Positions 15,642-18,675 of a stretch of 18,675 nt of DNA are shown one piece after another. The stretch comes from Gracilaria caudata (lineage: Eukaryota > Rhodophyta > Florideophyceae > Gracilariales > Gracilariaceae). Below the pieces are notes generated by a model. That model saw nothing but the letters and a program-made list of their open reading frames with translations, searched no databases and had not been told where the DNA came from. How positions within the stretch are numbered: position 1 is the first letter of the stretch; every line of letters starts with the position of its first letter. Where the stretch lies: NCBI GenBank assembly GCA_030374735.1, contig JASCIV010000483.1:1-18675 (forward strand), in the 5' to 3' direction. The position numbers and the translations under genes were made by a program.

Positions 15642-16204
15642 TCACTTCGATGACGACCCCTCGCTGGCGTTTAGCTCAGCTGTTTTGCGATGTAGAACAG
15701 CACTCACTGCTTCCAAATGTTGCCGTTTCTGTGTATGAACTTGTGTAGCACGGTCTTGTTCTTCCTTCAACAGTGACGCCCTCTTGGCAAAGTACTCCTT
15801 TGCGGCTGTAGGCGTCTTCTCTACGAAAAACCCTGTACCAATATCAATCAAAACCTTTGAGGTGTCTTGAAGCTTCCCCGGCACGTAGATGGAACTGGTG
15901 ATTGGTACCATAACGTCGGCACCGATTTCCATATCTGCCATCTGAGCCGCATTTTCCCGACTGGCTGTTAGACGTTGCACCGCGTTGGACAATTGTGCTA
16001 GAGATGCTGAAATGAGTTCTATTTCTCTTTGCAGATCCGATTGTATCTTCTGAAGCTGTTGTGGCGCTAAGCTTCCAAGAGCTACCGTCCCCCCCGGGGT
16101 AGCTGCATCCGCTCCGGCGCTGCTCTACACGTTCTCACGCTTGGTCAGCCGATGCAGTTCTCGCTCTTTCGCTGACAACATGTTCCTGAAGTACGTACCT
16201 TCAT
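15642..16204 (-). CDS. PFDN5: Prefoldin subunit 5 (alpha-type), two exons
   Basis: Prefoldin is a hexameric cytosolic chaperone that passes nascent actin and tubulin to the chaperonin CCT. The large exon (16124-15642) encodes a coiled coil, then the family core VPITSSIYVPGKL, KVLIDIGTGFFVEKT and AKEYFAKR, then a second coiled coil. No ATG exists in that exon downstream of an in-frame TAG. That TAG coincides with a splice acceptor (GTGTAG). Upstream, ATGAAG (16204-16199) is followed by a consensus donor GTACGT. Joining them gives an in-frame protein of 162 residues beginning MKSSAG, a normal prefoldin-5 length. Without splicing, the reading from this ATG stops after about 20 codons. An in-frame TGA precedes the ATG. 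The identity is secure; the two-codon first exon is inferred from sequence. Confidence 0.85.
16125..16198 (-). other. Spliceosomal intron of PFDN5 (74 nt)
   Basis: Donor GTACGT follows ATGAAG, acceptor GTGTAG precedes AGCAGC, and a branch-like GGCTGACC lies about 25 nt before the acceptor. It is phase 0. Splicing is needed to give the conserved exon a start codon. Confidence 0.75.
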
Positions 16205-16717
16205 AGGATCTTGCCTTCACAACACCTTCTATTCGTTGTCGTTCGTTACTTCGAATATCAGATCTGGTTTCCGAGATAGGGCAAGCTAACGAAGAAAACA
16301 CACAAACTGTACAGCAAGCTTCCCGTACCTCTCTTGGTTTCTAAGGTAAGCGTTGAGCTTGATGGGGTTGGCAATCTACCCTTGTATTTCGGTTTCTGAA
16401 CAATGGGTATGAGCAAACTTCATCTGTCCATGCCTTCGTTTACGTCTGCCTGATGAATTCGTTTAGGAAAATACCTAATAAATTAACTCGCAGCACGCAC
16501 CTGTAGCAGCACCGCGGATCAAACGCCTACACCACCCTCACGACGTCGTTTGTGTTTTTGTGGAGATCTAATGCGTTTGATCTTCGCAACCTTTATAACC
16601 ACGCCAAGCATCGTGTTGTCAGGGGAGTGCAGAGAGAGGCAGCAGAAAGACTCCTCGTTTTGAAAACAATCATAAGAGCCAGCCAGTGGCATAAACATCC
16701 GGCCACCACACTATACG
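16205..16717. promoter_or_regulatory. Divergent promoter region PFDN5 / mitochondrial RRF
   Basis: These 513 nt separate the two divergent start codons. An apparent open frame at 16552-16836 begins with GTG, overlaps the RRF start in another frame and has no domain. No RNA gene or strong inverted repeat is visible. Confidence 0.4.
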
Positions 16718-17597
16718 ATGATTGCATTGAGCAGGGTTGGTCATATCTGTTCTCGTCCTGCATCGCTTTATCCATTGACGCCAGCATCTGCTTTCATCTT
16801 ACAGAATTCTTACCCCGTCCGGTTCAAAAAGTCTAAGGCCAAGGGAAGGAGCTCATCCCAAGCACTAGAAAGCCTGGGTTCCTTTCCCATCAATCTTACA
16901 AAATACGAAGAAAACATGAAGAAAACCCTCGATGCGCTACAGAATAGTTATTCAAGGCTTCGTGTTGATGGAGCAACTCCAGCAATCTTGGACGGTATGT
17001 AAATCTTCTTATCGTGCGGTTCATTTAGCGGCCAAATATACTGAGCATCTTAGTGTTGTCATAGATGTTTCTGTGAAAGCGTATGGAACTGCAACGCCAT
17101 TGAAGAACATTGCACAAGTAGGAGTGCGCGATGGCCGCGCTTTGATCGTCCAAGTGTTTGATGAAAGTACAACAGGTGCAGTGGAAAAAGCCATTAGGTC
17201 TGCAGGACTAAACCTGAATCCTGTAAGGGAATCGGATGGCAAGCTTAAAGTACCAGTGCCTAAATCTTCAAAGCAGACCCGTGACTCCATGAAAGATGTA
17301 AGTAATTCATTGCCTTTTGCCGTTTCTTTTCAGTCACACCTCGGAGTACGGCCCACTAATGTATTGTTATGCCCATAGAACGCTCTGAAGGAAGCAGAGG
17401 CCGCAAAGGTTGCCACGCGCATGATTCGAAGAAAGGCCATGGAAGAAGTGAAGGGCCTTCGGGGTGAGGTCGGTAAGGACGATATCAATAAGATAGAAAA
17501 GGGAGTACAGAAATTGACAGATCGTTTCATTGGCGACATAACCGAAGTGCAAAGAAATAAGGTACGTGCTATTGAGGCGCTTCAAGCCCCGCATTGA
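16718..17597 (+). CDS. Mitochondrial ribosome recycling factor, three exons
   Basis: RRF splits post-termination ribosomes, with EF-G. The exons are 16718-16994, 17065-17297 and 17379-17597, together 242 residues. The N-terminus lacks acids and has Arg/Ser/Leu residues (MIALSRVGHICSRPAS), consistent with an organellar presequence. The following RFKKSKAKG block is typical of mitochondrial RRFs. The RRF core then appears in order: YEENMKKTLDALQNSYSRLRVDGATPAILD, VKAYGTATPLKNIAQV, VFDESTTGAVEKAIRSAGLNLNP, KVPVPKSSKQTRDSM, then a helical arm with AAKVATRMIRRKAMEEV and INKIEKGVQKLTDRFIGDI. Plastid targeting is an alternative. The C-terminus is uncertain: a strong donor-like AAG/GTACGT at 17559-17567 could start another intron (ending 17635), moving the stop to 17659. 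Confidence 0.9.
16995..17064 (+). other. RRF intron 1 (70 nt)
   Basis: Donor GTATGT and acceptor CATAG. Joining restores the frame from ILD to DVSVKAYG, which aligns residue for residue with the conserved RRF segment. Reading through would stop after two codons. Confidence 0.88.
17298..17378 (+). other. RRF intron 2 (81 nt)
   Basis: Donor GTAAGT, branch-like CACTAATG about 20 nt upstream of acceptor CCATAG, phase 0. Joining connects DSMKD to NALKEAEAAK, a continuous RRF helix. Read-through ends in a stop at the acceptor. Confidence 0.88.
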
Positions 17598-18061
17598 GAC
17601 CCTTCTGCAGAATCTGAATTCTTCAATAGTTGCAGTCACAATCAATCACAAGCATTTGAACTTCCCAACACAGAAAATGCTTTTGTCCAGAGCCTAGTTA
17701 ATGCGTACACTCTTCCCGTACTCTAGATAGGAAGGAAACATTGCACTCCCTTGAGGAATCGTCCTGCAAAAGTAGGCACACGAACAAGCGTTTGAGAAAG
17801 CATATTGTGTGACTAGGCCCGAGTACTGAGACCTTTGAAGGTTGTGTTCTTGTCCCTTGTGATCACTTGTTGGTCTTTTTGAGGAGTACGCAAGGCTGAT
17901 AATAACAAAAGTCAGCCTCAGGGGCGAAGAGCGGAAACTTCGCAAGATAGTAGTATGCAACAGATTGGCAATTGAAGTTCTTACTCTTTCTGGGGAAGGA
18001 GGGCTTTGCCGCCTCACAATCGCGTCGTATACAAAGCTCTGTCCGTAGGAGCGACGAAGAA
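17598..18061. other. Intergenic region between convergent RRF and AFG2-type genes
   Basis: These 464 nt hold two 3' UTRs, and possibly the last exon of RRF if the alternative splice is used. No domain-bearing ORF or RNA gene is seen. A chance E2F-like octamer TTTGCCGC (18005-18012) lies in this 3' region, not at a promoter. Confidence 0.4.
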
Positions 18062-18675
18062 TTACAGGGCACCGAACAACTTCTCTTGTAATTGGCTCTT
18101 ATAAGACTCAAAGTATTCTAAGACACTTGCGGGGGTGCGAGCATACACCTTGCCCATCGCAGCGCCAAAATCGCTCGCGGTTAGAAGGGAAGCATTTTCC
18201 ACGTCGCGCTCCATTGCGCATAACGCAGCTTCACGAACAATAGCAGCGACTTCCGCACCAGAATAACCTTTGGTACAACGGGCCACTTCCTCCAGATCCA
18301 CGTCTTCTCCAAGCGGAACCTTTTTTGTATGCACTTTCAGTATTGACCAACGCTCGTCATGGTCAGGAAGTCCGATATATATTTGTACATCTATCCGACC
18401 TGGCCTAAGGAAAGCAGAGTCTAAGCAATCTGGACGATTTGTTGCAGCGATAACCACAACGCGATTGCTCCCGGTTGTATCAATACCATCCATCTCGGAC
18501 AACAGTTGAGCAACTACTCGAGCCTGTGCCGACGCACCGGCCACAAAACTCCGAGATGTGGCCAGGGCGTCAATCTCATCGAAGAAGATAACACAAGGCG
18601 CTGCTTGTCGCGCTCTTCTGAAGATGTTCCGTACAGCCTTCTCACTTGCTCCGACCCATTTGGATAACAGTTCTG
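18062..18675 (-). CDS. AFG2/SPATA5/CIP111-type AAA ATPase, C-terminal part (D2 domain), cut by the window edge
   Basis: The frame is open to the right edge, so only the last 204 residues are visible. They form the second AAA module of a Cdc48-family ATPase: ELLSKWVGASEKAVRNIF, Walker B with VIFFDEIDAL, sensor 1 IAATNRPD, the arginine-finger motif LRPGRID, and the lid with GYSGAEVAAIVREAAL. The Walker A motif lies beyond the edge. The tail (ARTPASVLEYFESYK) resembles AFG2/SPATA5, which releases Rlp24 and other shuttling factors from pre-60S ribosomes in the cytoplasm, more than Cdc48/p97, which has a long acidic tail. NVL/Rix7 and plant CIP111 are alternatives. Translation ends at TAA (18064-18062). 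Confidence 0.85.
   Translation of the reverse strand, partial: ELLSKWVGASEKAVRNIFRRARQAAPCVIFFDEIDALATSRSFVAGASAQARVVAQLLSEMDGIDTTGSNRVVVIAATNRPDCLDSAFLRPGRIDVQIYIGLPDHDERWSILKVHTKKVPLGEDVDLEEVARCTKGYSGAEVAAIVREAALCAMERDVENASLLTASDFGAAMGKVYARTPASVLEYFESYKSQLQEKLFGAL

Noticed and set aside
16552..16836. 94-codon open frame overlapping the RRF start
   Set aside because: It begins with GTG, is in a different frame from RRF and carries no family signature.
18005..18012. TTTGCCGC, an E2F-like octamer
   Set aside because: It lies in the shared 3' region of two convergent genes, not at a promoter, and a single octamer is expected by chance.

Overview
The window looks like nuclear DNA of a compact-genome eukaryote, most probably a unicellular alga and perhaps a red alga. 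Four observations support this. (1) There are nine protein genes in 18.7 kb and most have no introns. The three introns I can support are only 70-81 nt, with GT..AG ends and recognisable branch-point-like sequences. (2) The proteins are eukaryotic hallmarks: EDEM, NUP133, beta-adaptin, RAD51 with an N-terminal helix-hairpin-helix domain, prefoldin 5 and an AFG2-type AAA ATPase. (3) A free-standing ArgC with a transit-peptide-like N-terminus points to a plastid-bearing lineage. (4) A tRNA-Asp gene carries about 12 extra nt in its D-loop. Ectopic tRNA introns in the D-arm are known from Cyanidioschyzon and some other algae. The species itself is not identifiable from the sequence alone.

Layout, left to right: a G-rich then very GC-rich leader (1-481); EDEM-like GH47 protein (+, 482-2356); convergent small secreted acidic protein (-, 2852-3148); a 1.46-kb stretch with no supportable gene (3149-4612); NUP133 (+, 4613-8017); a ubiquitin-like two-TM protein with a DUF2407/Dsc3-type C-terminus (-, 8284-9105); a divergent promoter region holding a perfect 41-nt palindrome (9238-9278); beta-adaptin (+, 9649-12426); ArgC (-, 12682-13851); tRNA-Asp(GUC) with an interrupted D-loop (-, 14139-14222); an E2F-type palindromic site (14309-14326) upstream of RAD51 (+, 14420-15442); prefoldin subunit 5 with a six-nucleotide first coding exon (-, 15642-16204); mitochondrial ribosome recycling factor in three exons (+, 16718-17597); and the C-terminal part of an AFG2/SPATA5-type AAA ATPase (-, 18062 to the window edge).

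The genes are individually transcribed housekeeping genes in divergent and convergent pairs, not an operon or a dedicated system. Two of them (EDEM-like and Dsc3-like) belong to ER protein quality control or ER/Golgi ubiquitination, but they are separated by NUP133, so I treat that as coincidence. I found no mobile element, CRISPR array or defence island. The most notable items are the D-loop-interrupted tRNA, the perfect palindrome, the E2F palindrome in front of RAD51, the micro-exon in prefoldin 5 and the orphan secreted peptide. Several genes appear to extend further upstream if GTG or TTG is allowed as a start. For a eukaryote I used the first in-frame ATG instead (EDEM 482, NUP133 4613, Dsc3-like 9105), or a splice junction (prefoldin 5).
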